Shown here one piece after another: positions 12,391-22,557 of a DNA stretch of 64,000 nucleotides (position 1 is its first letter; each line of letters begins with the position of its first letter). The DNA comes from Alphaproteobacteria bacterium. Lineage in GTDB: Bacteria > Pseudomonadota > Alphaproteobacteria > JAVJVX01. The stretch spans positions 1-64,000 of the forward strand of contig JAVJVX010000006.1 of assembly GCA_040220875.1 (NCBI GenBank). Direction: 5' to 3'. The position numbers and the translations under genes were made by a program. The notes beneath the pieces were generated by a model. It was not told where the DNA came from and searched no databases. It saw only the letters and a list, made by a program, of their open reading frames with translations.

Positions 12391-13647
12391 ATGACCGCAC
12401 CCGTCCTCAACCCGGAGACGCTGTCGCCACGCCGGAAAAGCGTGCCGGTCAGGATCGGTCATGTCACGGTCGGCGGCGGCGCGCCCATCGTGGTCCAGTC
12501 CATGACCAATACCGATACGGCCGATGCGTCGGGGACGGCCGCGCAGGTTGCTGCGCTGGCGCGGGCCGGCTCGGAACTGGTGCGGATCACGGTGGACCGC
12601 GAGGCCGCCGCCCAGGCAGTGCCGCGGATCCGAGACGAGCTCGACAGGATGGGTGTCGACGTGCCGCTGGTGGGCGATTTTCACTATATCGGCCATCAGC
12701 TCCTGACCAAGTATCCGGCCTGCGCCGAAGCGCTCGCAAAATACCGCATCAATCCCGGCAATGTGGGCTTCAAGGCCAAGCGGGACAAGCAGTTCGCCAC
12801 CATGATCGAGACCGCCCTCGAATACGACCGACCGGTCCGCATCGGCGTCAATTGGGGCAGCCTGGATCAGGAATTGCTGACCGAACTGATGGACCAGAAC
12901 GCGAAATCGTCGAAGCCGCTTCCCTCCCAGCAGGTCATGCACGAAGCCCTCGTACAATCGGCGCTCCGGAGCGCCGCGCGGGCCCGGGAGATCGGTCTCG
13001 GCGCGGACAAGATCGTTCTCTCCTGCAAGGTATCCGCCGTGCAGGACCTCATCGCCGTTTACGGCGAACTGGCCCGGCGCTGCGACTATGCCCTGCATCT
13101 CGGCCTGACCGAGGCAGGCATGGGCTCGAAGGGCATCGTCGCCTCCACCGCGGCGATGGCGGTTCTCCTGCAACAGGGTATCGGTGACACGATCCGGGTG
13201 TCACTGACGCCCGAACCCGGTGGTGACCGGACCCGGGAAGTGATCGTGGCGCAGGAAATCCTTCAGACCATGGGGCTGCGCTCCTTCGTACCGCTGGTGA
13301 CAGCCTGCCCCGGTTGCGGGCGGACGACCAGCACCGTGTTTCAGGAGCTGGCCGACAAGATCCAGGCTTACGTACGCGCGCGCATGCCCGAGTGGCGCGA
13401 AACCTACGAGGGGGTCGAAAACCTCAATCTGGCAGTCATGGGCTGCATCGTGAACGGCCCTGGCGAAAGCAAACACGCCGATATCGGGATCAGCCTGCCC
13501 GGCACCGGCGAGGAGCCCACGGCACCGGTTTTCATCGACGGGAAAAAGGCGGCGACGTTGCGCGGTCCGCGCATCGCCGAGGAATTTCGCGACCTGATCG
13601 ACGATTACGTCGCCCGTCGCTACGAGAGAAGAACGCCGCCCGCCTGA
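12391..13647 (+). CDS. ispG: 4-hydroxy-3-methylbut-2-en-1-yl diphosphate synthase (IspG/GcpE)
   Basis: The 418-residue enzyme catalyses the penultimate step of the MEP isoprenoid pathway, reductively opening methylerythritol cyclodiphosphate with a [4Fe-4S] cluster. Visible family features are VQSMTNTDT near the N-terminus, the cluster cysteines in ACPGCGRT, and [11 protein letters not shown] with the third Cys and the conserved NGPGE. I chose the ATG at 12391 because family homology begins shortly after it; the frame is open further upstream but that part has no IspG character. It is transcribed divergently from hisS. Confidence 0.96.
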   Translation: MTAPVLNPETLSPRRKSVPVRIGHVTVGGGAPIVVQSMTNTDTADASGTAAQVAALARAGSELVRITVDREAAAQAVPRIRDELDRMGVDVPLVGDFHYIGHQLLTKYPACAEALAKYRINPGNVGFKAKRDKQFATMIETALEYDRPVRIGVNWGSLDQELLTELMDQNAKSSKPLPSQQVMHEALVQSALRSAARAREIGLGADKIVLSCKVSAVQDLIAVYGELARRCDYALHLGLTEAGMGSKGIVASTAAMAVLLQQGIGDTIRVSLTPEPGGDRTREVIVAQEILQTMGLRSFVPLVTACPGCGRTTSTVFQELADKIQAYVRARMPEWRETYEGVENLNLAVMGCIVNGPGESKHADIGISLPGTGEEPTAPVFIDGKKAATLRGPRIAEEFRDLIDDYVARRYERRTPPA

Positions 13648-13677
13648 CCGGACGGCATCCGACGAGCAACCGATCAG

Positions 13678-14892
13678 CTAATCCGCGGCCGCGGTCCCGG
13701 TCTTGAGCCGGTCCGGGTCAAGGGGCACGTCGCGACGCACGCTGCCGGACGCTCCGAGCGCCGGCACGACCTGACCATCCACCCGAATTTCCAGCGCCCC
13801 GGCGTTGCCCGTCATCAGCGTCAGGCCCGGCTGGTCCGGGACCCGATAGACATCGCCTTCGTAGAGTACGCGCGTCAGCAGCACGTTGGCGTTGCGGTCC
13901 CTGACCTGCACCCACGAATCGCCAACCGCGCGGATAGTGATCCGCGAGCCGGCCGCCGCCGGGGGCAGCGCCGGGCGAACCGGTGCCGCTGGCGCCTCGG
14001 CCGCGACGGGAGGACCCGGCGGCGAGGCCTCGGCGCCGGCCGCCGATTCGGCCGGATTACCGGCCTCGGCCACCGCTGCAGCATCGGGCGCCCCGAGGGC
14101 CTCGGGCGCCTCAGGGGCCTCGGACACAGGCGCCACGCTGTCTGCCGCCAGATCAGCGGCCGGTACGGAGCCGACTTCCGATGGCGTTCCAGGCGACGTG
14201 CCGGGCACTGCTTCGGTGGCCGCCGCCGGTCCGGTATCCGGACCTGCGCTTGCGGCTGCTTCCGCGGTTTCGGCGACGGCTTCGGGTCCGGCCACGTTGG
14301 CCGCCGGCGCGAGTGTGCTTTCATCGGGAAGATCGTCGACGCTCATCCCCGCATCGGCGAGGATTTCGGCCGGCGGCGGATCAATGCCTTCGTCGCCGGC
14401 CTGCTGGCCCGCGAAAAACACGTACCACCCGAGATAGACTGCGACAGCAAAGGCGACGGATACGAGGATCAGCGCGCCGCCAGGAATTCGGCCCTCCACG
14501 GCGGGGACGGGAAAATTCAGCTCCGTGCGGGTGCTGTCAGCCGCTTCCTGACGGAACCGGTCGAGCAGCATGGCCGCATCGAGCCCCAAATGATTGGCGT
14601 AGGCCCGGATAAATCCGCTCGCATAGGTCGGGCCCGGCAGGGCGGCGTAATCGCTCTCCTCGATGGCGCGCAGATGTGCCTCGCGAATGCGCAGGACGCC
14701 GGCGACCTCGCTGAGCTCCTCGCCGCGCGCCGCCCGTGCCTCGCGCAGCTGGACACCGACCGGAGGTTGGACCGGAGCTTGGCTTGGTGGTTGGCCGCCG
14801 GGCTGGCCAGTCCCGGACGGGCTCGTGGCCCCGGGATCGGGCACCCCGAGCTTGAGGCTTGAGCGTTTACGTTTGCGATGTGCCGTGTTCAC
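13678..14892 (-). CDS. rodZ: RodZ-like cytoskeletal/HTH membrane protein
   Basis: The 404-residue protein has a cytoplasmic helix-turn-helix domain of the RodZ type (about 45-112, GVQLREARAARGEELSEVA), a single transmembrane helix (about 138-160), a long Ala/Pro/Glu-rich periplasmic linker (about 165-320), and a C-terminal DUF4115 domain (about 325-395, WVQVRDRNANVLLTRVLYEGD). RodZ couples MreB to the peptidoglycan elongation machinery. The start is a GTG at 14892. It is followed upstream (minus strand) by ptsP with a 140-base gap and converges with ispG. The linker is unusually long. Confidence 0.85.
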   Translation of the reverse strand: MNTAHRKRKRSSLKLGVPDPGATSPSGTGQPGGQPPSQAPVQPPVGVQLREARAARGEELSEVAGVLRIREAHLRAIEESDYAALPGPTYASGFIRAYANHLGLDAAMLLDRFRQEAADSTRTELNFPVPAVEGRIPGGALILVSVAFAVAVYLGWYVFFAGQQAGDEGIDPPPAEILADAGMSVDDLPDESTLAPAANVAGPEAVAETAEAAASAGPDTGPAAATEAVPGTSPGTPSEVGSVPAADLAADSVAPVSEAPEAPEALGAPDAAAVAEAGNPAESAAGAEASPPGPPVAAEAPAAPVRPALPPAAAGSRITIRAVGDSWVQVRDRNANVLLTRVLYEGDVYRVPDQPGLTLMTGNAGALEIRVDGQVVPALGASGSVRRDVPLDPDRLKTGTAAAD

Positions 14893-15032
14893 GCGCCTGC
14901 CCCGTACGCATTCCCCAACGGTTCGCCCGCGTCGGGACAGGGTCCCAATCGCCGCTCGGGGCGGATCCGGCGCCGGCGGCGCCAGCCTCCCGACCTCCGT
15001 TGCCCCGGATCATAGGGGCGCAACCCCCCGAA

Positions 15033-17390
15033 TTAAACGACAATTTTGTGGTCGTGTGCGAAGGCGCGGAGTTTCTCGCGCAGGCTGTGATCAGGCAGGG
15101 TCAGCAGGGTTTCGAGGTATCGGCTGAGCTGGTCGGCCCGCAGGGACCGCACCATCGCCCGGATCGGGCCGACGGAATGCGGGCCCATCGAAAGGCTGCG
15201 GAAGCCCAGGCCCACCAGGGTCATGGCCTCGAGTGTCCGCCCCGCCATTTCACCGCAGATCGTCACCGGGACACGAGCGGCTTCGCACAGCCCGACAAGA
15301 TCCTTGAGAAAACGAAGCGCGGTGGGCGAGAGAACGTCATACCGGTCAGCCATGCGCGGGTTGCCGCGGTCGCTTGCGAAAAGGAACTGGAAAAGGTCGT
15401 TTGTCCCGACCGACAGAAAATCGAGATGCGGCAGCAGAACCGGAAGCTGCCAGAAGAGTGCCGGCACTTCGAGCATCACGCCAAGGCGGATGTCGTCCGG
15501 CACCGGATCACCCCGCTCATGCGCCCGCTTGACCTCCTTCGTGATGATTTTCTTGGCAGCATAGAACTCGGCCATTTCGGTGATCATCGGCAGCATGATG
15601 TGAAGCGGCCTGCCAGCAGCGGCGATGATCAGGGCGCGCACCTGGTGGCGGAGCATTGCGGGGCGGTCAAGCGCAATTCGGATTGACCGCCAGCCCATCG
15701 AGGGGTTGTCCTCGTCAATGCCGGGCCAGTACGGCAGACCCTTGTCGCCGCCCACGTCCAGCGTCCGGAAGCGCACGGGCCGATCGGCGGCGATCTCGAA
15801 AATCCGGGCATACAAATCCACCTGGCTGTCCACATCCGGATAACGATCCTGGGCCATGAAGTGAATTTCGGTTCGGTACAGCCCGATTCCCTCGGCACCT
15901 GTCTCGTTCAGCGCCTCGACATCCTGAAGCAGGTTGGCATTGAGCGATATCGAGACGTTGATTCCATCCGCCGTCACGGGGGGCAGGTCGCGCAGCCCGG
16001 CGTATAATTCGAGTTGCTGTGCACGCTTGTGGGCAAGCTCTTCAAAAGCGTCCTGAATATCCTCGGACGGCCGAATGAATGCCTGGCTGTGATCGCCATC
16101 CAGAATGATGGGATCGCCGGGATCGATCCGGGAAAACGCATCCGAAACGCGGCCGATGACCGGGATGTTGAGGGCGCGCGCAATGACGGACACGTGCGCG
16201 GTCTGCGAGCCTTCCTCAAGAATGAGCCCCCGGACCCTGCTGCCCTCGTAGTCGAGGATCTCGGCCGGGCCCATGGTGCGCGCCACCAGAATGATGTCCT
16301 CGGGCAAATCCTCGGCCGTCCCCGGCCCCGCGCCGGTCAGGTGCGAGAGGACACGATTGCCCAGATCCTCGAGATCCGCGAGGCGTTCGCGGAGATAAGC
16401 GTCGCCCACCTGCCCCATGCGCGCGCGGGTATCGTTGATGATTTTCTGCGTGGCGGCTTCGGCTGTCAGGCCCGAGCGGATCACTTCCTTGATCCGTTCC
16501 GTCCAGCCGCGGTCATCCGCGAACATGCGGTACGTGTCCAGAATCTCCGTATGCTCGCCCTCCTTGTCCGAAAGGATCGGCTTGTCGAAAAGCGCGTCGA
16601 GAGCGGATTTAACATCGACGAGGGCACCGTCCAATCGCGCGATCTCCTCCGCGGGATTCTCTGCGACGATGCGATCGATACGAAACTGGGGCCGATGCAG
16701 CACCGCCTGGCCCCACCCGATCCCGCCATTGATGCGCAGTCCCTCCAGGCGCTGGGGCAGCACCGCGATACCTTCGACAATATGCAGCTCTTCGAGCGGC
16801 ACGAGGTCGCCCCTTGCGACGAGTTCGGCCAGCACCGTCGCCACGGTTTCCAGCGTTTCGACTTCTTCCTCGCGGTAATGGCGCTGGGTCCGGTTCTGAA
16901 CCACGATGACACCGAGCAGCCGCCCGTCGCGCAGCACGGGCACACCGACCAGAGAGTGATAGATTTCCTCGCCCGTCTCCGGGCGGTAGGCGAACGCGGG
17001 GTGCGATTGCGCGTCCGACAGGGCAAGGGGCCGTGCATGCGCGGCAATGTCGCCAACGAGGCCTTCGCCGACGCGCAGGCGGGTCATGTGGACGGCTTCA
17101 GATTTCAGACCCTGGGAGGCAAAAAGCTCGAGCACGTTGCCGGCGCGGCGGAGGTAGATGGAACAGACTTCGGCCACGAAGTCGGCCGCGACCACGGAAA
17201 CGATCTGGTCCAGCCGGTCCTGGGCCGAACCGCTGCCGGCCATGATGTCGCGAATCCGGCGCAACAGACGGCGCGATTCCATCCCCATGGTGCCGGCGGC
17301 AGGGGGGCCGAGCGGAGCCGGACCCGCTGGCGGACCGCCACCGGCCGAGGCACCGGAAGGCCTGCCGCCGCGCTCGCTTCCCGTGGTCAT
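15033..17390 (-). CDS. ptsP: Phosphoenolpyruvate-protein phosphotransferase of the nitrogen PTS (EI-Ntr)
   Basis: The 785-residue protein has an N-terminal GAF domain (about 55-200), which in this family senses glutamine, followed by a complete PTS enzyme I. The phospho-histidine is H399 in GSQTAHVSVIARAL and the C-terminal catalytic Cys is C712 in TICGEMAGR. EI-Ntr passes phosphate from PEP to NPr and EIIA-Ntr, linking nitrogen status to potassium, carbon-storage and stringent responses. Its first 35 residues are Gly/Pro-rich and may precede the true start (MGMESRRL is an alternative). It overlaps the next upstream gene by four bases. No HPr or EIIA gene is in the window. Confidence 0.95.
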   Translation of the reverse strand: MTTGSERGGRPSGASAGGGPPAGPAPLGPPAAGTMGMESRRLLRRIRDIMAGSGSAQDRLDQIVSVVAADFVAEVCSIYLRRAGNVLELFASQGLKSEAVHMTRLRVGEGLVGDIAAHARPLALSDAQSHPAFAYRPETGEEIYHSLVGVPVLRDGRLLGVIVVQNRTQRHYREEEVETLETVATVLAELVARGDLVPLEELHIVEGIAVLPQRLEGLRINGGIGWGQAVLHRPQFRIDRIVAENPAEEIARLDGALVDVKSALDALFDKPILSDKEGEHTEILDTYRMFADDRGWTERIKEVIRSGLTAEAATQKIINDTRARMGQVGDAYLRERLADLEDLGNRVLSHLTGAGPGTAEDLPEDIILVARTMGPAEILDYEGSRVRGLILEEGSQTAHVSVIARALNIPVIGRVSDAFSRIDPGDPIILDGDHSQAFIRPSEDIQDAFEELAHKRAQQLELYAGLRDLPPVTADGINVSISLNANLLQDVEALNETGAEGIGLYRTEIHFMAQDRYPDVDSQVDLYARIFEIAADRPVRFRTLDVGGDKGLPYWPGIDEDNPSMGWRSIRIALDRPAMLRHQVRALIIAAAGRPLHIMLPMITEMAEFYAAKKIITKEVKRAHERGDPVPDDIRLGVMLEVPALFWQLPVLLPHLDFLSVGTNDLFQFLFASDRGNPRMADRYDVLSPTALRFLKDLVGLCEAARVPVTICGEMAGRTLEAMTLVGLGFRSLSMGPHSVGPIRAMVRSLRADQLSRYLETLLTLPDHSLREKLRAFAHDHKIVV

Positions 17391-18424
17391 TCCGTCGCTC
17401 CGGCTCCGTCGCGCCTATTCAGGGCAGCCCCCGCCTGGTCCATCAGTTCCTGGATGATTTCCGCCGCCGGTTGTTCCTGGTTGACAAGACCAACACTCTG
17501 GCCCGCCATCACGGACCCGGCCTCAACGTCGCCGTCGATCACCGCACGGCGCAGGGCACCCGCCCAGAAATGTTCGATCTCGAGCTGGGCGTCCTTGGTA
17601 TCCAATTCGCCGCGATCCACCTTGGCGATAAGCCGGCGCTGATGCGCCATAAATTCCTGCGTCGCCGCATTCTGAAGGGCACGTACGGGGATGACCGGAA
17701 AGCGCGGGTCAAGCTGAACCGAGGGAACAGCGTCCCGAGCATTGGCCAAGATAAAGCGCTTCTTGAAATTGGGATGGGCAATCGATTCGCGCGCGCAGAC
17801 GAACCGCGTTCCCAACTGGCATCCGGCCGCTCCCATCTCCAGGAAGGACAGGATCGCCTCGCCGCGCCCGATGCCGCCTGCCACGAAAACCGGCACCTCC
17901 GAAATTTCCGGCAGCACTTCCTGCGCCAGCACACCCAGTGACACGGGGCCGATATGACCACCCGCCTCCATGCCCTCGATGACGAGCGCATCGACGCCGC
18001 TTTTCACCAGTCGCCGGCCGAGTCGGGCGCTCAGCGTAAAACAGATCAGTTTGGCGCCCCCATCCTTGATCCGCCGGATTGCTTCCCGCGGTGGCAATCC
18101 CCCCGCAAGAACGACATGGGAGATGTTCGCCTCGATCGCGACATCGATCAACCGGTCGAGCTGGGGATGCATCGTGATCAGGTTGACCCCGAAGGGCTTA
18201 TCGGTCAGCGCGCGCGTCGCCTCGATCTCGGCCGCCAGTTGCTCGGGGCTCATGGCGCCGTTGGCGATAACGCCGAAGCCGCCGCCGTTGGAAATGGCGG
18301 CGACGAGATTGCGTTCGGAAACCCAGGTCATGGCACCGCCCAGAAGGGCGATACGCGTTCCTAGGAATTCGCAACCCCGGCGCATCAGCCGGTCCAGCTT
18401 TTCCTGGGCGGCACACTGATTCAT
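17387..18424 (-). CDS. Nitronate monooxygenase / NAD(P)H-dependent flavin oxidoreductase
   Basis: The 345-residue TIM-barrel flavoprotein belongs to the 2-nitropropane dioxygenase/FabK-like family. Supporting motifs are NGGGFGVIANG near the N-terminus, GMEAGGHIG in the middle, and the FMN-phosphate-binding stretch VFVAGGIGRGEA followed by GAAGCQLGTRFV. Members oxidise nitronates or reduce enoyl-ACP; the substrate cannot be decided here. Its stop overlaps the ptsP start by four bases and lysC ends 18 bases upstream, so lysC, this gene and ptsP look like one transcript. Confidence 0.85.
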   Translation of the reverse strand: MNQCAAQEKLDRLMRRGCEFLGTRIALLGGAMTWVSERNLVAAISNGGGFGVIANGAMSPEQLAAEIEATRALTDKPFGVNLITMHPQLDRLIDVAIEANISHVVLAGGLPPREAIRRIKDGGAKLICFTLSARLGRRLVKSGVDALVIEGMEAGGHIGPVSLGVLAQEVLPEISEVPVFVAGGIGRGEAILSFLEMGAAGCQLGTRFVCARESIAHPNFKKRFILANARDAVPSVQLDPRFPVIPVRALQNAATQEFMAHQRRLIAKVDRGELDTKDAQLEIEHFWAGALRRAVIDGDVEAGSVMAGQSVGLVNQEQPAAEIIQELMDQAGAALNRRDGAGATE

Positions 18425-18442
18425 GAAACAACCCTGATGTCG

Positions 18443-19663
18443 TTAGGCGGCGTCAAGTCCGTAGGCCGAATGCAGCGCACGGATGGCAAGCTCAGTATAG
18501 GCCTCATCGATAAGGACGCTCACCTTGATTTCCGACGTGGAGATGACCTGAATATTGATGCCTTTTTCAGCCAGCGTGCTGAACATCTTCTGGGCGATAC
18601 CGGCGTGGGACCGCATGCCCACCCCGATGATCGAAATCTTGACGACGCGATCATCGCCGTCGAGGTCCTGATATTCCAGATCCTCGCGCACATCCTCGAG
18701 CGCGCGAACCGCGGTCGCAAGCTCCGAACGCGGCACGGTGAAGGTGATATCGGTCCGCCTGCCGTCGGCCGCGATGTTCTGCACGATCATATCGACATTG
18801 ATTGCCGCATCCGTCAGCGGGCCGAAGATCCGGGCGGCGACGCCTGGCTTGTCCGAGACGCCGCGCACGGTGATCTTGGCCTCGTCACGCGTATACGCGA
18901 TACCGGTGATGGCTTCCTGTTCCACGATCTCATCCTCGCCTACGACCAGTGTTCCGGGCAAATCCTCGAAGCTCGACAAGACCTGCAGTCGAACATGGCG
19001 GCGCATGGCCAGCTCGACCGATCGCGCCTGGAGGACCTTGGCGCCCAAAGACGCCATTTCGAGCATTTCCTCATAAGTCACCTTGTCGAGCTTGCGCGCC
19101 CTCGGGACGATACGCGGGTCGGTCGTGTAGACCCCGTCCACATCGGTGTAAATGTCGCACCGGTCGGCCTCAAGCGCCGCCGCAAGCGCCACGGCTGATG
19201 TATCCGACCCGCCGCGCCCCAGTGTCGTGATCCGGCCGTCGCCGGCCAATCCCTGAAACCCGGCGACGACGGCAACCTGATCCTGCTCCCACCGGGCCAG
19301 GATTTCGGAGGTCTCAATCCCGAGAATCCGGGCCTTGCCATGAATGTTGTCGGTGCTGATCGGTAATTGCCAGCCGAGCCAGGACCGGGCCGAAATCCCG
19401 AGTTGCTGGAGTGACAGCGCCATCAGCCCGGCCGTCACCTGCTCCCCCGAGGCGACGATCACGTCATATTCGCGCGCATCATGCATCGGCGCCGCCTGGC
19501 GCACCAGATCGACGAGCTGGTTGGTGGCGCCCGCCATGGCCGAAACCACGACGGCCACCTTGTTGCCGGCCATCACTTCCGCCTGAACACGCCGCGCCGC
19601 CGCCTGGATGCGCGGAATATCCGCCACCGACGTGCCACCGAATTTCTGGACGATCCGAGCCAT
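18443..19663 (-). CDS. lysC: Aspartate kinase
   Basis: The 406-residue protein starts with the aspartokinase signature MARIVQKFGGTSVA, followed by the kinase domain with GRGGSDTSAVALA and two C-terminal ACT domains (about 265-400) that bind lysine/threonine effectors. It phosphorylates aspartate at the head of lysine, threonine, methionine and diaminopimelate synthesis. I chose the ATG at 19663 because homology starts there; an open frame continues upstream without family character (a further ATG 21 bases upstream is possible). It is divergent from ubiG. Confidence 0.96.
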   Translation of the reverse strand: MARIVQKFGGTSVADIPRIQAAARRVQAEVMAGNKVAVVVSAMAGATNQLVDLVRQAAPMHDAREYDVIVASGEQVTAGLMALSLQQLGISARSWLGWQLPISTDNIHGKARILGIETSEILARWEQDQVAVVAGFQGLAGDGRITTLGRGGSDTSAVALAAALEADRCDIYTDVDGVYTTDPRIVPRARKLDKVTYEEMLEMASLGAKVLQARSVELAMRRHVRLQVLSSFEDLPGTLVVGEDEIVEQEAITGIAYTRDEAKITVRGVSDKPGVAARIFGPLTDAAINVDMIVQNIAADGRRTDITFTVPRSELATAVRALEDVREDLEYQDLDGDDRVVKISIIGVGMRSHAGIAQKMFSTLAEKGINIQVISTSEIKVSVLIDEAYTELAIRALHSAYGLDAA

Positions 19664-19959
19664 CGATCCGCATCTGACTTTCATCGGGCCCCTGCCGGCG
19701 TGACGGGGCCCGTATTCCGCCTGTCCGCGCCGATCGCCGGCCGCCGGTCTGGAGACTGTGGTTGCAGGGCTGCTGGAGGGGCGTATACATAGTCGCCGGC
19801 CCTGAGGCAAGCGAGGCGTGGGCGGCCGAACACCGATTTTCCCCCGGAAACCGGCGGTACCATGGATAAAAGCGGGGTCGCGCCGGGCCCGGAAGCGCGG
19901 GGCAGGAACCGGAAACGGGCACCGCGCGGGGACCGAGGACGGGACTGACCGAGAACACC
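19664..19959. other. Divergent intergenic region between lysC and ubiG
   Basis: About 296 bases between two divergent genes. It must hold both promoters. I see no clear consensus -35/-10 pair and no hairpin or riboswitch-like leader. Confidence 0.4.
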
Positions 19960-20751
19960 ATGGCGAGCGAAAATAGTACAGAAACCCCGCCGGGGGCTGA
20001 GGCATATCATGGCCCGACGGCCGCATCCGTGGATGCGGCCGAAGTCGCGCGCTTCGAGAAAATGGCGATGGACTGGTGGGATCCGGCCGGCAAATTCCGC
20101 CCGCTCCACCGTTTCAACCCGATACGCCTGACCCATATCCGCGACCAGGCAGCCCGGCATTTCGGGCGCCCCCCGCTGGCGCCACTGCCGCTCAAAGGGC
20201 TTCGGGTGCTTGATATCGGCTGTGGCGGCGGGCTTCTATCGGAGCCTCTGACCCGGCTCGGCGCCCGGGTCACGGGGATCGATGCGGGGCAGCAGAATAT
20301 CGAGGCCGCCAAACGTCACGCAGACGCGTCCGGCCTCGACATCGATTACCGCCACACGAGCGCCGAAGCACTGCGGGAGACCAGTGCCCGCTTCGATCTG
20401 GTCCTCAATATGGAAGTGCTGGAACACGTCTCCGACCAGCCCGGTTTTATCGACACCGTCGCGGCGCTCGCGGCCCCTGGCGGCATGGTCGTGACCGCCA
20501 CGCTCAACCGCACGATGAAATCGTTTCTCTTTGCCATCCTGGGCGCGGAATACGTCCTGCGCTGGCTGCCCCGCGGTACCCATGACTGGAATCGCTTCGT
20601 GACGCCGAATGAGCTTCGGCACTGGCTGGAGTCGGCCGGACTGGTCGTGCAGGACCTGACCGGGATGGTTTATATTCCGCTCGCCGATGATTGGCGGCCA
20701 GGCCGGGACACTGGCGTGAATTACGTGATGTGTGCGACCCGCCCGGCGTAG
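19960..20751 (+). CDS. ubiG: Ubiquinone biosynthesis O-methyltransferase
   Basis: The 263-residue SAM-dependent methyltransferase carries the UbiG features WWDPAGKFRPLHRFNPIRL, the SAM-binding motif LDIGCGGGLLSEPL, and LEHVSDQPGFI. UbiG performs both O-methylations in ubiquinone synthesis at the membrane surface. Length is close to the family norm (about 240-250) with a slightly longer N-terminus. It converges with the DUF1178 gene. Confidence 0.95.
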   Translation: MASENSTETPPGAEAYHGPTAASVDAAEVARFEKMAMDWWDPAGKFRPLHRFNPIRLTHIRDQAARHFGRPPLAPLPLKGLRVLDIGCGGGLLSEPLTRLGARVTGIDAGQQNIEAAKRHADASGLDIDYRHTSAEALRETSARFDLVLNMEVLEHVSDQPGFIDTVAALAAPGGMVVTATLNRTMKSFLFAILGAEYVLRWLPRGTHDWNRFVTPNELRHWLESAGLVVQDLTGMVYIPLADDWRPGRDTGVNYVMCATRPA

Positions 20752-20770
20752 GGACGCCGGCAGCCGGCCT

Positions 20771-21250
20771 TCACGAATCGTGACGGAGCTTGGGAATACG
20801 CCCGACGGCAATGCCTTCCTCGATCAGCTCCTGCGCTTCCTCGTCCGTCGCTTCGCCGTAAATGCCCCGCTGTTCCGATTCGCCGTGATGGATCTTGCGC
20901 GCTTCCTCGGGGAATCTGTCTCCCACATCCTCACAGTTTTCCTTGAGGTGCTTGTGGAACGCGCGAAGCATCTCCATTGCCGCCCGGTTCCCCATGTGAT
21001 GGCTGCCGTCCGGTCGGCCGCCCCCGGCCTGCGGCAGCGACTCCGCCTCGGTGGCCACCATCGGCATCCGGCTTTCACGCTTGCGGCTCGAGCTCACATT
21101 GGGGGCCATGATTGCTTTCGTCACCGCCGTATCGCCACAGACGGGACAGGCGATATCGCCCGCCGCCTTCTGATCTTCATAGGCGGCGCTGTCTCGGAAC
21201 CAGATTTCGAATTCATGCTCCTCGGAGCAGACCAGCGTGTAGACGATCAT
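20771..21250 (-). CDS. DUF1178 family protein
   Basis: The 159-residue protein starts MIVYTLVCSEEHEFEIWF and has a CxxC knuckle (ACPVCGD, residues 35-41) and a C-terminal block ending in EEAQELIEEGIAVGRIPKL. These match DUF1178, a family common in Alphaproteobacteria and often beside nitrilase and grxC, as here. The cysteines suggest a metal-binding fold. No function is known. Confidence 0.88.
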   Translation of the reverse strand: MIVYTLVCSEEHEFEIWFRDSAAYEDQKAAGDIACPVCGDTAVTKAIMAPNVSSSRKRESRMPMVATEAESLPQAGGGRPDGSHHMGNRAAMEMLRAFHKHLKENCEDVGDRFPEEARKIHHGESEQRGIYGEATDEEAQELIEEGIAVGRIPKLRHDS

Positions 21251-21372
21251 GTTCTCTGCCTGAAGAAAGATTGCCGCAAAGATGGCGTTTTTTGACTCAA
21301 GCGCAAGAGGCGGGCTCAGGCCATTGATAATATTGACCTAAAATTCCCGGCCGGCCGCGTGGCCGCATGGCA

Positions 21373-22203
21373 TCAGGTGAATGACCGGTCATGGGTGAGC
21401 GCGGGAATGCGCCCGCGCACCGCCTCGACCTCGCCAAGATCGATCTCCGCCATGATCAGGCCGGGCGCTTCGTCCGCTTCCGCCAGGATTTCTCCCCAGG
21501 GCCCGACGATCAGGGAATGGCCGTAAGTCTGCCGGCCGCCCGCATGTTCGCCGCATTGAGCGGGCGCAAGAATGAAGCAGCCCGTTTCAATGGCCCGCGC
21601 GCGCAGCAACACCTCCCAATGGGCCCGTCCGGTGGGTCGGGTGAAGGCTGACGGGACGGAGATCATCGCCGCCCCGGCCCGGGCAAGACGCCGAAAGAGA
21701 TGGGGAAAGCGCAAATCGTAACAGACTGTCAGTCCAAGCGCGCCCCAGGGCGTTTGCGCGACCACGGATTCTGCCCCGGGCTGGTAGGTCGCCGATTCGC
21801 GATAGCTTTCGCCATCGTCCAGGGACACGTCGAACATGTGGATCTTGTCGTAATGGGCCTGGATGTTGCCCGCGGAATCGAGCAGAAAAGACCGGTTGGC
21901 CAACCGGCCCTCGCCCACGGGAACGGCGAGGGAGCCGATGAGGAGCCAGACATCGAGCGATCGGGCAATATCGCGATAATGCGCCAGCACATGGTTCTGC
22001 GCTTCGGGCTCGGCCCGGGCCAGGGTGCGGTCCCGGCCGGCCTCGATGAAGCCCACCATTTCAGGCAGGAGGATGAAGTTGGCGCCCCGGTCGCGCGCCT
22101 GGCGGATCAGCGGTGTGATTTGCCGAAGATTTTCCTGAGGCTCCGGCCCCGAACTCGTCTGGATGCAGGCCACCGTGACCCTGGGCAGGGCCGAGGCGGT
22201 CAC
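21373..22203 (-). CDS. Carbon-nitrogen hydrolase (Nit2/omega-amidase type)
   Basis: The 276-residue nitrilase-superfamily protein has an intact Glu-Lys-Cys triad: E48 in LLPEMVGF, K120 in HYDKIHMFD and C161 in TVCYDLRFP. Sequence features resemble the Nit1/Nit2 branch, which includes omega-amidase and deaminated-glutathione amidase. The exact substrate is not determined; the grxC neighbour fits a thiol-metabolism role. It starts with a GTG at 22203 that overlaps the grxC TAG by one base, so the two are translationally coupled. Confidence 0.9.
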   Translation of the reverse strand: MTASALPRVTVACIQTSSGPEPQENLRQITPLIRQARDRGANFILLPEMVGFIEAGRDRTLARAEPEAQNHVLAHYRDIARSLDVWLLIGSLAVPVGEGRLANRSFLLDSAGNIQAHYDKIHMFDVSLDDGESYRESATYQPGAESVVAQTPWGALGLTVCYDLRFPHLFRRLARAGAAMISVPSAFTRPTGRAHWEVLLRARAIETGCFILAPAQCGEHAGGRQTYGHSLIVGPWGEILAEADEAPGLIMAEIDLGEVEAVRGRIPALTHDRSFT

Positions 22204-22463
22204 TATGCCAGCCCGAGCCTGGAATCGAGGACGCCCTGCCGCTCCAACGCGGCCAGTTCATCCGATCCACCGATATGATCACCGTCTATGAAAATCTGCG
22301 GCACCGTCCTGGCCCCGCCCGACCGGGCAATCATTTCCTCGCGCAGCCGGGGCGCCGCCATGAGATCGAACTCGGTGAATTCGACACCCTTTTTCTTCAA
22401 CAGGCTCTTGGCTCGCGCGCAAAACCCGCAAAATGGCGTCGTGTAAATTTCGACCTTGGCCAT
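22203..22463 (-). CDS. grxC: Glutaredoxin 3
   Basis: The 86-residue product starts MAKVEIYTTPFCGFC with a dithiol active site C12-x-x-C15 (CGFC) and has the conserved TVPQIFIDGDHIGGSDEL stretch with the cis-Pro. Glutaredoxins reduce disulfides using glutathione in the cytoplasm. I chose the ATG at 22463, which gives the normal family length (about 85). An open frame continues upstream, but that part has no glutaredoxin character. Confidence 0.93.
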   Translation of the reverse strand: MAKVEIYTTPFCGFCARAKSLLKKKGVEFTEFDLMAAPRLREEMIARSGGARTVPQIFIDGDHIGGSDELAALERQGVLDSRLGLA

Positions 22464-22557
22464 GGTCTCTCCCGTCATGAAAGGCTCATCTGTTCCAAAT
22501 ATGGCCGGCCCGCCGGATATTTCCAAGCACCGGTCATCCGCACGGGCGGCCCGCGCC